In this document: one piece after another, positions 1-13,300 of the stretch
Layout: each line of letters begins with the position of its first letter
How positions within the stretch are numbered: the first letter of the stretch is position 1
Assembly (NCBI RefSeq): GCF_001949145.1
Contig: NW_019091429.1
Coordinates: 920,109-984,108 of the forward strand
Reading direction: 5' to 3'
From: Acanthaster planci
Lineage: Eukaryota; Echinodermata; Asteroidea; Valvatida; Acanthasteridae
DNA: 64,000 bases
Position numbers and translations under genes: made by a program
The notes under the pieces: model-generated
The model's database searches: none
What the model was told of the DNA's origin: nothing
Seen by the model: only the letters and a program-made list of their open reading frames with translations

Positions 1-1297
1 CCTGCAGGCATCCAGATCGCTGTTCATGCATGTTTCTGATAGTCCTGCATGCATTGACCGCTCTTCGCTGGTGTACGGATATGTGGCTGTGGGCCAACTA
101 CAAAAATTTCTTTGCAGAGGCTGCGTGTTCGAGTCTGTGAGATATACACTATAAATACCATCTTTCACTCTGCCAAACACAAATCTTTGACTACTTTTCA
201 TCCTTCATTTCTACCATAAAGGGAAAAAATTTTACTCAACCTTAAAGGTCAAATGAGCAATTCTCAAAGTTTTCCATCTCCATCTTGGAACAAGACTAAA
301 CGGCCTTGTGTTGAAGCTGGTAGCAGGCATACACATCGGAATAATGTAGCTTTAGGCATGTTCACCAGCGATTGCATGAATAGGCGCAAAGGTGCAGTGG
401 GACGCGCGAGCAGTCCAATTTTTGATGGAATTTAGAGTTGAAAGATCGAGAAAACTATAACAGCTCATCGTCGGAATAAGGTCACTTTTTTGGAATTTTA
501 AGGAAACAAACATTTCTTTAGTACATCTTCGGCGGCATGAAAATAAAGGTACATACATTATGTTTCTGTCTTGTCAAATATGCATTTTAGAACTCATGGT
601 CACTTCTATAAAAACTGGAAAAATTGAAAGCCGGCAGGCTACGTACATGTAGATTGATAATCTTTTCCAATAAATGGTGTGCTTCCATGAAGTCAAAATT
701 TCCAGTTTATAAATCTGTAATGATAATGAATCTTTTTATTTTTCCAATGTAATAAAAAGGGATAATTCTTAATGACACAAGTGTTTAGGAAACAACTTAC
801 AAGTGCATTGTGCATGTAATCTCGGGTATGCTTAACAAGGCATTCGCACATGTAAAAATTGGAATCGATCGTGAGTGGAATCACGATTCCTAGAAGGAAA
901 AAATTCCCAAAATGCTGGAACTGCCCAACACTACTGTACATTATCTCTTTTGTCTTGAATATTGGATAGTACATGTATTTACACATTCCCCATCAAACTT
1001 CTCCATTTTCAGATTTCTGTATTAAGTTTTCTATTAGTTAATCTAATTTTATTTGAATTTTGTTCCCAAACATTTTATCATGAAGATGTGATCTAATTAG
1101 TTTCCAATTTCCAGGCCCTTATTGGGAGGATTCCAAGTTTATATGAAATGGCTTAGTGATGAAATTTAATGTTTAGTCATAGTTCACTTGATAATACTGT
1201 TAAATAATACTATAACCACAGCAGAGGATATAGTATTCAAATCAAAGATGGACTGTAACAATGTGACAGATTGGAGAAGGTAAAAGGGGCAACTTAC
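1..1297. other. MED27 intron 7, no recognisable feature
   Basis: This is AT-rich intronic sequence after the exon 7 donor. Both strands were read for the missing MED27 C-terminal exon (a W..Y....F..PC..CGKFL-type segment) without success. The short open frames here resemble no family I know. Confidence 0.5.
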
Positions 1298-1375
1298 CAT
1301 GAATGAATAAAAGCACATTTCTGCTTTCAGTGGTAGATGGTAATGCAGCATCGCTGAAGTAGCATGATCTGTTAT
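1298..1375 (-). CDS. MED27: MED27 exon 7 (last one in window)
   Basis: This 78-bp exon has 26 codons in phase 0. The acceptor is TTTGAACAG and the donor ATG/GTAAGT. It encodes ITDHATSAMLHYHLPLKAEM and then CFYSFM, matching the human VTDHATTALLHYQLP...SFM segment. Human MED27 continues with about 45 residues including a CxxC motif. No such sequence is readable in 1-1297, so at least one exon is beyond the window edge. Confidence 0.93.
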
Positions 1376-4300
1376 CTGTTCAAACACAAAATATTTTTTG
1401 AGTTCAGTTCAGCTTAAGAGGATCACTCACAGAAACTGGAACAAAAACACATGCCTCATTCAATAAATACAAACTTATTAATACCAAACTACTTTTATTT
1501 TCTGTAAAGGGATATACATCAATTTTATGATCATTGGAATGATGTTGTCACATTATATTGTGAATAGCTCTCTCTTCTTTTTATTATTCTGTTCAACGTA
1601 TTTCATGAACACAGTAAGGTACATGTATTTTCAAAACTTTTGTGAAATGAATGGCCACTTACAGACCAAAAGGACAAGAATGCTCCTTTTGCTCTTCTGA
1701 CTAATAGAAAAGCAAACAGGTTGACAGGATTTTCAATCTGCTTAAAGCACACGCCCAATTATAGATAAAAATATCTGCTTTCTAAAACAAAAGGCAGAAA
1801 AGTAGAAAAAAATTGTCTAGAATGTTTCATCAGATTCGGGGCAAATGCAGTGGCAAGCAGAAGAACAGATGTCTGTTTCTGAACCATTAGTAGAAAGTAA
1901 CGAGTACACATAATACAAGCTTTGCTGGTAGCAATGAAGCCAAAAATTAAAAAAACATTTAAGCAACATGTTCAATCTGTTTTTCTAGTAACAAAAATCA
2001 GACTTTCAATTTATGATGCAAGTAAGGTGTAAGTATACTACTTGAGCGAGTCAAATTCAAGTCCAAACCTCGTAAGTTGACACCTGGCTCTGTTGCTTAT
2101 TACAGCGGGACAAAATAATGTACGTAATGACTTGTACTTGAAAGAAAAAAATTTTGACTTGCTGTTGTTTCGACCAAATGACTTGTGACTTGGCTTTGAC
2201 TTGAAAGAACGACTTTGCTTCTAACTCTGGGAATGGGGTTGAACAATCCCCTCAGTCCCAAATCCTCCAATTTTAATATGATTTTACACACACCCTAGGG
2301 AGTTAGGGTTAAACCTACTGTCCAAGATGTCAAGACACAATTGAATAAGAGATGCTGCAATGATGTCATTCCACCAAAAAAATTAAACAAATTGTGCATC
2401 TGGAACTTGGAAAATTTTCCATAAAATGTCTATTCTTAGGTGGCAATACCACATTTTGAGGCCAAACTTATACTCCATTTTTGAAGCATTTTGCATATGG
2501 TCTGCTAATTCACTGACAATTGGGGCTGCATACACATGTTAGTAATTATGAGAAAATGGGCAAACTGACTGGTACTTAAAGTGAGAGAGACACTGTTGTA
2601 TGCCTGTCATTCCAGCGTGTGTGTTTGTATAAATCTCCTCTGGTGACTCACTGCAGATTGTCAGCAAAGTTAAACCTGATCCAACTGTGCAAACTGATTA
2701 TAAGCTGAGGAACCGTAAGCAAATTTCAATCTCTAACTGAGATGAAGGGGAACCTCTTCAATCAACCTGACATCTACGATAGTGACTATTCAGGTCTTGA
2801 GGAAGGGTAAAAGAAATTTCTAAAAACTACTGCCCCTAATTTTTTTCAACAAATCTCCTGCACAAATCAAGGATTTTCCAAATTCTTTGGAACAGTGATA
2901 TCTTGATGATATCATCTGAGATCACGTAACATGCCTTCAAAGTTGAATTCTTTGCAGGCCAATATCTCCAGAATAATAACTCTGACTGGGATGAAACTTG
3001 CAGTGGACTTAACCCAGGACATGTAATGTCATGATGGAGTCATCACATGATTGTTTAGGAGTTTTCAGGTACTCCTTGTCTTAACATTCTTCTATATATA
3101 TATCCTGAACAAAAACGGTTTTCAAAATTCTTTCTGCAAGAACTTGAATGGGCCAGGTACACGTGGGATGTTTTGAGAATTCCATGTCACGATGACAGTC
3201 TTATCTCCAAAGTTACACCAAGGAAAGACCTTATTGAATATATGGTTCTCGAAGTCACGCGACATGCCCTAAAAGTCGAATCTTTGCAGGCTTATATTTC
3301 CAGAACGATATGTCCAGTCGGTCGATAATTGGCACAGACACAAACCAAGATGGTTGTACATGAATATTGGAACAATGACATGATGACAAAATCATACTTT
3401 TCATGATTTTACAAAATCTCCTTATTTTAACATTCTTTTGGGCAACGGTATCGTTTGGACGTCATAATGACATCAGATATGGCAATCACATGAATATACT
3501 AGTTGAGCTCTGATTGTCATGAAAAGAATAAGTATGTACTCAAAATGACATGTAAAATAATGTCAAAATGATGTCATCACATGATTTATGATTTATGATG
3601 ATTTACAATGATTTTGCATAAATAAAAAACCCATTGACAAAGTATAAAGTTTTGTGGGGACGACTTTGCTCACTTTGCAATCTTTCATCTTCATGAAAAT
3701 GAAATCAAGGAGAGTTTGTTTTAGAATAGGAAGCGACTTAATACTAGCCCGTGAAACCTGGTACGCTACTTTTTTTCAGCAGCTGGGGTGACCAATGATT
3801 TATGAAGAGGGGACAATGCACTACACCATTTAAGACATTTTAAAAATGGAATCCATTGCGTCGCTTCGATAGCTTAGTTGGTAGTGATTGGAATTACAGA
3901 TCCATAGTCCCTGGTTCGAATTCGACCCATTTGTGCTATTCATTTTCCAATTTTATCTTTGTGTTTGGGATTTCCTTTTTCAATTGATGCAGAAACAGAG
4001 TCCAAGCATGAACCCTCTTAGAGTCTTGAGAAAAATAGCAGACCAGGTTTCACGGGTTAGTATCTAGTCACTTCCTTTAGAATAGGCAAGTAAGGATGGT
4101 GTCATCATACAGTAGGGTCTTGTTATATTGCTGAATCAGTTGAATTCTTTGCACTCTCGAAAACCATGTTTAACTTTGAACATAACTTGATATGGACTCA
4201 AAGAGGGAAGTGTTATAGGTGAAAATTGGATTAATGTCATCATACATATGCCTGCCAATAATGAAAAGTCAAAAATCAGACCACCCACTTTACGAGCCCA

Positions 4301-7300
4301 AAGCAAAACTAGCAGCCGTGTGAGAGAAGCTATTTACATGTACATAAACACATGTGTATGTGTAAGAACTTCCATTTTGACATTACAAATAGGGTCCTCT
4401 TTATTCTGTAAATGGCATTCTCTTTTTTTCCTGCAAATATTCCCCTGCTTTGATGAGTCTTCCCTTCCGTCTTTTTAATTGAAAGCAGAATGGTTGGCAG
4501 GTGTGCGTCATCATGGTCACGTGACATCATGTGATCATGACATCTTTAGGTGTCATGCACCTTTAGGTCTTTAAAGGTGCATCTTCTAAGGTTCTATAGC
4601 TACATAGTTTTGCATCCTGATGGGTTCAATTATTAACTAGAGAACAGTGAGAGCAATGTTCAATCTTTGTACATGTACAGGTATGGTAGGTAGACTGGGA
4701 TTACTTAAAGAATCGCAAGGCACTAGTCTGTGTGCCTTACGGTTCAGCAAGTAGACCGGGATGTGCTAAAGGTGAAATTGATGACTTCCTTATGACATCA
4801 TCCGTGAATTTTTGGAGATTTATACATATTTCTGCAAATCTCATAGATTTTACTACCAAAGCACAACATGTATTCAGTTCTACACATGAATTTCAGCCTT
4901 TTTCAAGCCTGATTCCCTTCAAACCTTAAGACTGCGATTTGAAGAATTGCCCCCACATTTGAAATTAATAAAAGCCAATATTGTGAAGAATATCCATTCT
5001 CTTAATGACCATTCTCATGAAAAACACAACATATTTTCAAATTTTCTGTTGCAAGACCTTTGGTAATCCACATAAATGTGTAGGTTGTTTCAAAAATTGT
5101 GACATCATGATGACATCATTAAACATGCATTTTTAGAATCATCCAGGCGGTAAATACATGTATGTCGAATGGATCAAATGATGGAGTTTGAATCTTTGTC
5201 AGAAAGCAATCGAAAGGGCTTGCAGGTCATATCACTGCCTAATCTGGAAGTAGCCACGACCAAGAGGTAGGCTAGTTTAGTGCTGGCACGTATTAAGGAA
5301 ATGTCGCTGAGGGGTTCAAAGAGGAAACCACCAAGTATGTGGAGGACTTTGCTCAGGTCCCAGGACTTGACTAGCTGCTTGGTATGGGGGCATTTGATGA
5401 ACATACCATGCAGGAGATGACAAGACATGTTGTCAGAGACAGAGGAGCCATCTTTGAAGCCATGGTGTATGGCAGCCAAAGCTGATCTGTGGTTGCGAAT
5501 GGTCAGAACCATGGCCAGAATGAAGCGATTAGCAATATCCGGCATATTGCCCTATATCTTGTTGACAACCAGAGGGATCAGTGAGATAAGTTGGGAGGTG
5601 TATGCTAGCAGGTTAGTCTAGTTGATCTGTACAGCATCTCTGGCCTACACACGTGGATGCTGTACTTGGGTGCAACAAACGAGGAGTTGGGCATTGTACA
5701 ATGATGTTGAGAGATTGACGTAGGGTCACTTATTGCCAGGAAGAGTGCTCTGACTATGCTAGGGTGCAGAGGCCACTCAGTTGGGCAGGGTGTACCATGG
5801 GAGAGTGTGTGTCTACAACCATTTTGTTGGCCCTGTAATGAGGGCTGTTTACATGTGGATCATGTGGTCTTTCATCCATTGTAGGATTCCCATGTTAGGA
5901 CGCATAAACGGGGAGGGTGGAGCGTATGGCCAATATGGTTGAAATAGGCTACTGCCACTGAATTGTCCAAGTGAACTAGAACGTTTTTCCATTCAATGTG
6001 CATGAGGAAATGATAAAGGATGTTGAAAATCACTTTCAGTTTCAGTTAGGCGAAGCTAATTAAGGTCTATACATACAAGAAATAAAACAAGCAGAATAAA
6101 TTAGACAAACGAACTCAACTTTATTTTGAATCAAGAAATATATACAAGAAAAAAAACAACGCCACCTATAGGCGAAGTCTGGAAAGGAGATACGAAAACT
6201 AGGTCAAAACAAAAATTAGTCTGCCAACCTGTGCAAGACTGAAAGGGAACTGGCAAAAATATATATAAATATGGGGAAAAGAAGACGTCTTACCGTTCAA
6301 ACGAACGTGAATGAACAAACAACAAGGTGATCAAGAAATGACACCGAAACCACAAGTAGCGAAAGAAAAACTCTTGAATTTTTTGGAGCCAGACTTAAAC
6401 GCGTCCGATAGTAATGGTGCTAAGAAAAAGAGGAAGAACATGGCAGCCACCTTCGCAGGAGTCAAGTGAGTGAGGGCGCTCTGCTGGTGATCGAGAATGT
6501 AGCCAATGGAAGTAATGGACTCGGAAATAATGCATATGTATTGGTAATCTGCATAGGTTTCAGGCAGTAGACTTTCTATTTTGGAATGGTTGATGGGGAA
6601 TTTAGCCACACAGGCCTGTGAGTGGCTAAATCTAGTGCAGAACACCGGTAGTTGAGCATTCTCTGTTGAGGGGCAATGTTTGGCTTATCGATTTCAGCGA
6701 AGATCTGTTCTGCATTGCTGTGGTGCAGTGTCCACTCTGTTGGTTGTACTTTACCCCGAGAAAGGGCAGAGTTTTAGATGCGCTTACTGTAACATGTGGA
6801 CGAATGATCAGTTTATGCATGGTCCATGGCCATTTACGTTACGTTGGCACATGTTCAATAAGTGCACGTGATCCAGTCCATACATGAAGCTCCACGGCAT
6901 GGTCGATTCCATTTATATTATGGGTAAAGTTACATGTACTTGCAATGGCGAATCAGTTGTTATTCTGATTGGAGTATTTTTATACATACACATAGAGTGG
7001 AAAATAGTGCAGGAGGAAGCAGTGCTGAGTTGTATCATGGTTGTACATACATGTTGCAGATTTATTCCAACCATGACTTGTCTACAAAGAGGCAAAAATA
7101 AAATTAAAAATACCCACTGTGGATAATCTTAAAGTCTACTAAAGACCAAAAGCCACTCTGTTGTGCCATTCGTGAGTGGTACCGCAGTGATGCGGCAGCG
7201 ACAGATTTTTAATGAGTTTTTTAAACTTTATGTTTTTCTTTCTATCTTTGGGAACCGGTTCTAACTCAGAATAGTTGTTCTTAGCTGGAACTGTGTGGAA

Positions 7301-10300
7301 CCGCCCAACACTACTCGCCACCCACCACCGGAAGTGGGGACAGATGAAGTCCATTATGGGAATTGGTAGATCGATCGGGTCCTGCTTCTGTCTACAGAAC
7401 GCTCAAAGACAAAGTTGTAGCTGCCACATGTATAGTTGAAAATGGGGAATCAGGTCCATCACGCTGGCCATAAGTCTGAGGAGGTGTAGTCCCAGCTCGG
7501 GTGGGGGGTGACTGTCCTCCAGAGAAGACATTCATGCATTCTAAAAGGTTGTCAATGCATTCGCTTGTTGGTGAGATTATGCCCTGTCGGAGGTCAAGGA
7601 CCGCCCCTACGTATGTTGAGTGTGAGTAGGGTTGGGCCTCCATTTTTCGTGATTAATGAGAAACCCCAAGCGATTTGTAAGGTTGCAGGTGAGGCAAGTA
7701 GAAGTGGCCGTCTCATCACAAGTTCTGCTGACAATCTTCGGCGTGAGGAAGAATGTGGAGATGAAGCCCTCATTCTAAAGTGACATGGGGACAAGGCAGA
7801 TGGTTTGCTTCTGAAGGAGAGCATCTGTCTCGGATTCCAGTGCCTTTTGTTTGTTTCTCTGGGTAGGGATTGCAGTCAGACGAACGTGCGGGGCAGATGG
7901 AGGGGTGCTGGTTGAATCGAGGGAGACAATCGCAAGGACCCAACTGTCTGATGTGATGTCTCTCCAGAACCTTACGAAAGATTGTAGGCTGCCCCCGACA
8001 GGTTCAGGATCGGGGGCCGCAAGAGAATCTGTTTAGTCATTGGTACTGGCCCCTGAATGAGTCGCTCTTCCCTTGTGGCTCTTCTCTGATGACCTTGCCA
8101 TTTGAGAAGAAGAGGGATGTCCTAACCCGACTGCTGAATGGGTGGACGAAAAGGCCAAAAGGTGCCAGCCGTTGAGTTGGTGGATGACACTGGGTGAGCC
8201 GAAGCGTTGGTGGAGTGGTTGGGCTGTGGTTTGTGTGCAGTTGAAGAAGTATAATGAACCATCGGGGTATCTGCCTTGGAGTCATTCTTTCTGTTAAGCC
8301 CCAGATGACAGCTGGAGGACAGAGTGACGTACAGCGTGCAGAAACCTCTGCGGCAAAGCAGGCTGGTGGGTTCTGCTGCCCATGTTGCTGTCTGCATCAT
8401 ACCCATGTGGCCCGGCACAGATGACAGTGGGGGAGCAGCCCGGGAGGGTGTAGTGTCTAATTCAAGCCCGGATGCCCCCGTTGAAAGAGTGTCTGAAGGC
8501 AGTGACTTGTGGCATGTGGCAGTCAGTGTGGCTGGCGTGGGGCCATCCTTCCGCAAGCTTTTGTGAGCCATGCTGGTAGAGTGGTGTATACTTTGGTTGG
8601 CATTAGTGGAATGTGTACCACCACAATAGCGGTAGATGTCGTAACCCCGGTAGTTGCACTAGGGAAGCTGAGTGTTTAGATTGCACGCAATGCAGCCCAG
8701 TCCTCTGTGTGTGGCCGCTGGCTAGCCCCAAATCTAACCAGGACTCATGCTGGTAGAGCGGACCGTTCGTGTGGTAATCACGAGTCTCGGCTTCAAAAGT
8801 TAATACCTCAATCTTACCACTGACCAACTCCTGCCGGTCTATGGGGAAAGTTGGGACAGCTGAACGTGTTTAGCTAGGTGGCATGAGCTACGTAGAATCA
8901 ACGACAACAACCTACGAGCATGCATATACAAAGAGAGAGAAAAATACCACACACAGACAAAAATAACACACACATTTAGGAATATTACATAAACAGTCAG
9001 AAACTACAGTTTATTACTTAAATCAAGATACCACAGAAATGTGAAACAAAAATTGAAACTTGAAGATCCCAAAGTTGACACGTCTGTAAGCAACGGCACT
9101 AAGAGAAAGCAACATGAACATGGCAGCCACTCCACTGTGCATTTTGGGACTAGAGGGCGCACTACAGTTGATCAAGTTTTTAGCAAATAAAGTAAGGCGC
9201 AAAGGAAGTTTGCATATTTAGCGACTGTTTCAGGTAGGATAAAAGCAGTGGACCATAAAGTTGGGTAAGAAAAATCACTTGTAAAACATTTAACACCTAA
9301 TTGTTACAACTAGTTGTGCAAGTGACTCCAACAAGTCAGCATAAATTGTTTTGTTGGTGCTATATGCACATCAAAAGCTCACCACGGTATCTTGCCCATT
9401 TTGAAAGGTAGATTTTCAGTCATAATGGCACTAACCTTTTGAAACACTTTATATCTGGATAGGGTCCATATATCAACCTGAAACCAAACAAACAGGGTAA
9501 AATCAGTGTAATGCCATGCTATTGATTCTTAACCATACATGTACCAGTACATGAAATAATACAAACCAGTTTTTATCCAAACTTTCAGCCCAATCAGATA
9601 AAGTATTTTGTAATTACTTTTATTTTTCTCAGCATCAGTTCAGCATTGCCATCTGACCAAATAAAAACAAAGTCATTTTATTATCTGTGACAGTTTTTTA
9701 GTCAACACTACAATTTTATTGTCAAGTTTGCAGAATGTGAAATTATTATGTCACTCAAATGCCACCTTACATAAAGTGACAGAACTCCACTGAACTGTTT
9801 CGCATTGTTAAACAAGTCAGAACAGTTATTGTGGGTCATTCTATTACTGAAGGATGAAAAGTGGGACACAAAGGCCACAATTTGAAAATTGTTTTTCTGC
9901 CCAGTAGCAAGCTGATTTACATTCCAAAAACCATGATGTTTAACAAAAATGAGAAATGTATGTCACTGCTTTATTTTGTACACGAAGCAGAGGCGAAAAC
10001 ATGAGGCACAGACTCCGGCCAGGAGGACTTCAATTTCAAACTGTAACAAATCCAAGGGACAAAATGGCACGTGTAATAAAGCACAATGGCGAATGACAAT
10101 GGTCTAATTCCTGGTAGATGGTGTTGTTTTGAAATTATGAAGTATGTGGGAAAATTTTGAAACAATTTTGTTGATTGCAAATGGCAGAATTTATATTGTG
10201 ATTTCTTATGTAACAACCTGGAACATGAAAAGTTACAGTGTGATACTTGATATTGCTTTGTGGCTTGATAGAAACATTATGACAGAAACTCGTACCATCT

Positions 10301-13300
10301 TCGTAACTCGAGATTAATACTGCATGAAAAACACCTCAAATTTCTGAATCATGCAAGCTTAAAATCTTTGGGCTGTATTTTTGTCCCACTTTTTTTCAAA
10401 AAATAATAGGTTTATAACCATAGTTATGTTTAGCCATTTGGGCAAAAATGGCAACATCAGGCTAGTATACTCCCCAGGGAGCTGAGATGGTTTAAGGAAT
10501 GTGAGCCCGATGTGCAGGGGTTAATGATAATCTGTGCCTTTGAATGGTACTTTCAAGATACTGTGCATATTATAAATGCTCTGATATTATTATTAGTATA
10601 TGCTTTTGTCTTGTATGAAAAAAAGTAAGAAAAAACATACACAACTGTTTTTTCTAAACATAGTTAACCATGTGTGATAAACTTACATTAAAAACTTAAC
10701 TCTGTGGCCTTGCTGTTAACTAACAACCCCTTTGAAATGTACCATTTTACATGTTTCCCATTGCACCCCTCAAAAAAATGACCCATGTGCATACATTCAC
10801 TCAGATGGTTTATAATGTGAGAAAAAGTATTGAAATATCCATGTTAGTTTAATCAGGAACAGAGGACTTCGTTTCTTAAAACATAGAAATACAGGTGAAT
10901 GAAGTTCAGGCAACCTACCATTCTGTCATCCAAATAGATGTTCTCATGCTGCCCTCGGACAACTACTCTCTCAATCAAAAGTCTTCTTAATCCTACGATA
11001 GCATAAAATGTTCGTCCAAGTGTAACCTGAAAGAAAATAAACAAGTAAAAGTTATTCGAAACAAAAACCACTTGGGGGTTGCCAGGGTGACTATTAAGCT
11101 CAGGGTTATAGGTAAGCAGAAACTTTAAAAACACTTCTTCTGCTCTTTGTGGTTGCAATAGATGTGGTGTCACCTGAGGCGAGAGGAGGGCTACCCTTGG
11201 AGGTGCTGTAAAATGTAAAACATAAAATACAAAATATACCACACACGCACAAGCCATATTCCCAAAAGCAACACATAGAAAACAGGGAAAGGGGAGGATG
11301 GAAGGTTGAGAGGGACGGGGGACAAGGGGAAAGATAACAGGGAGGATGAGTAGGAGGCCCAAGAGGCAAGATACATGAAGGCTATGGGTAAGAAAGGAGA
11401 ATAAGGGTAAATGAGACAGGCTAAGGCATCAATGAAGGACCAAGCTTAAATACTGATATATTAACACTCCATTAAATAAGAATTAAAAAAGCATTTAAAA
11501 AACATTAAATAAAATAACATAACTAAAATTGTAAACACTGTAAAAAATCAGTATGTTTAAAAACATCTATAAAAAGACTGAATGAGATGGACAGCTACCA
11601 CAGCTGTACAAAGGGTGCTACGTGTTCAACAGGCATTTGTTAGTCTGTCTGCAAAATGCACTTAATGTTGGTATGCCAAACACATCATCTGTTCCGTGAA
11701 GCCTGTTATACATGTATGTAGAAGGTATCCTGGAAACAAAACCTTGTTTGGTTACATCTACCCGGCTCCAGGGAATGGGTATAATGTGACTGCCACCTGA
11801 TCTAGTACGGCGTTGTGGAACATGTAAGCCAAAGAGATTAGTGGTTACATTGTAAGTGTTATGAATAAATCTGTACAAGAATAAGCAATCGTTAACTGTT
11901 TTCCTATGGGTAAGAGTAGGTAGATGATATAAATCATATAATTATGAACAAGTAGTATCCCTCCTGTCATTAGAAAGAGCCTTATACATAAATCCCGTCT
12001 TTGTATTTTTTCAAGTTGATTGGATTATGATTGAGAAATCGAATTAAAAACGATTGTACTGTACTTCAGCTGTGGTCTACCAAGAGAACGGTTTGAAGGG
12101 CGTGTTCATCCTTACAATATCAAGATTTCTCCATGCTAATCCAATCATACAACAAGCTTTCTTCACTAGATGGCTTATATGCTCCACAAAATTCAGCTTC
12201 CTATCTGTATACACATACATCTTTCTGAACAAAAATATGGTTTAATACGTGATCTGCATTTGTGTAGTTGAACATGCATGGCTTCTTCTTCAATGTAATA
12301 CTCATCACACAACATTTTTGCAGGTTCAGACTCAATTTCCAAGTTGTACACCATGAATACAGTTTCATTGAATCATCCTTTAGAAACAATCAGAATCATT
12401 AACCACTTCCTGCCAAGGGCATTTATAAATGTTGATTCTGCTGGGCCGGTGTATTTTTCATTTTTTTTCTGTTTTCAACATTCTTTAATCTTCATTTACT
12501 GGACACTTACTCCCACATGAAGGACTATCTGGTTTCTACTCTTATCTGACAGACAACATCTACTGATGCCTGAGTATTTCAGCCAGGCCTGCCACCTTGT
12601 AAAAAGAGCCCAGAATGTGCGGTGCTATGTAATTTTCTTTTGTTCCTGAAACTGGTACATTGCACTGCTGACCTCTTTTCAATAGGGGCCAGATTAGCGT
12701 GCAGTGGTACTGTATGGCTCATCGCTGCAGTGGTGGAGCACTTTTGTCCCCGTTGGTAATCCGCTTGCACTGAATGCCCCAAACAGTGGTATAATGTTCC
12801 AAAAAATGCCAGATTATCTCCGTTATTGACAGTGAAAAAATATTGGTAATTCCCAGCAGCCTGGTCTGTTGTTACGAGTACGGTCTTCAGCAACAAAGCC
12901 CAATTCCCTTTGTCTGATTTCATGCACCGCGGCTGTGCATATGAAGAATACGTGCCTGAAATTGGGCTCCCTGGCAGCAAGTGGTTAACCTGACAAAAAA
13001 TCTTCACATCAGCAAAAAGTAACAATCTGCCTGTAAAACATGCTGGTAAATCATTTAACAATGTGAAAAGCAAGGGACCAAGTACTGAGCCCTGTGGCAC
13101 ACGTTGTGGCGCCAGATACCAGTTGGAAGAATCACCCTAAACAACTGTGTTTCCTACCAGTTAAATAACGATGTAATAAATTCAATAACGGTGAATGAAT
13201 CTGGTATGAATCTAATTTATGAAGTAAAAGATGATAATCATCTCTATCAAAGCTTTGGAGAGGTCAGTATAAATAATGTCCAGCTATCCCCCCCCCCCGA

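Noticed and set aside
1-260. Possible last MED27 exon at the window edge
   Set aside because: Minus-strand frames here do not resemble the conserved C-terminal segment with its CxxC and W motifs, and no convincing acceptor was found.
2280-2312. Telomere-like repeats (TTAGGG)
   Set aside because: The TTAGGGTTAA strings are single termini of TTAA-flanked miniature elements, not tandem telomeric arrays.
3858-3930. Functional tRNA gene
   Set aside because: The A and B boxes are present but the acceptor and T stems do not pair, and it lies inside a TIR element.
10853-11362. 169-codon minus-strand frame as a separate gene
   Set aside because: Only the 108-bp MED27 exon 5 inside it is supported; the rest reads through a purine-rich tract and intron borders.
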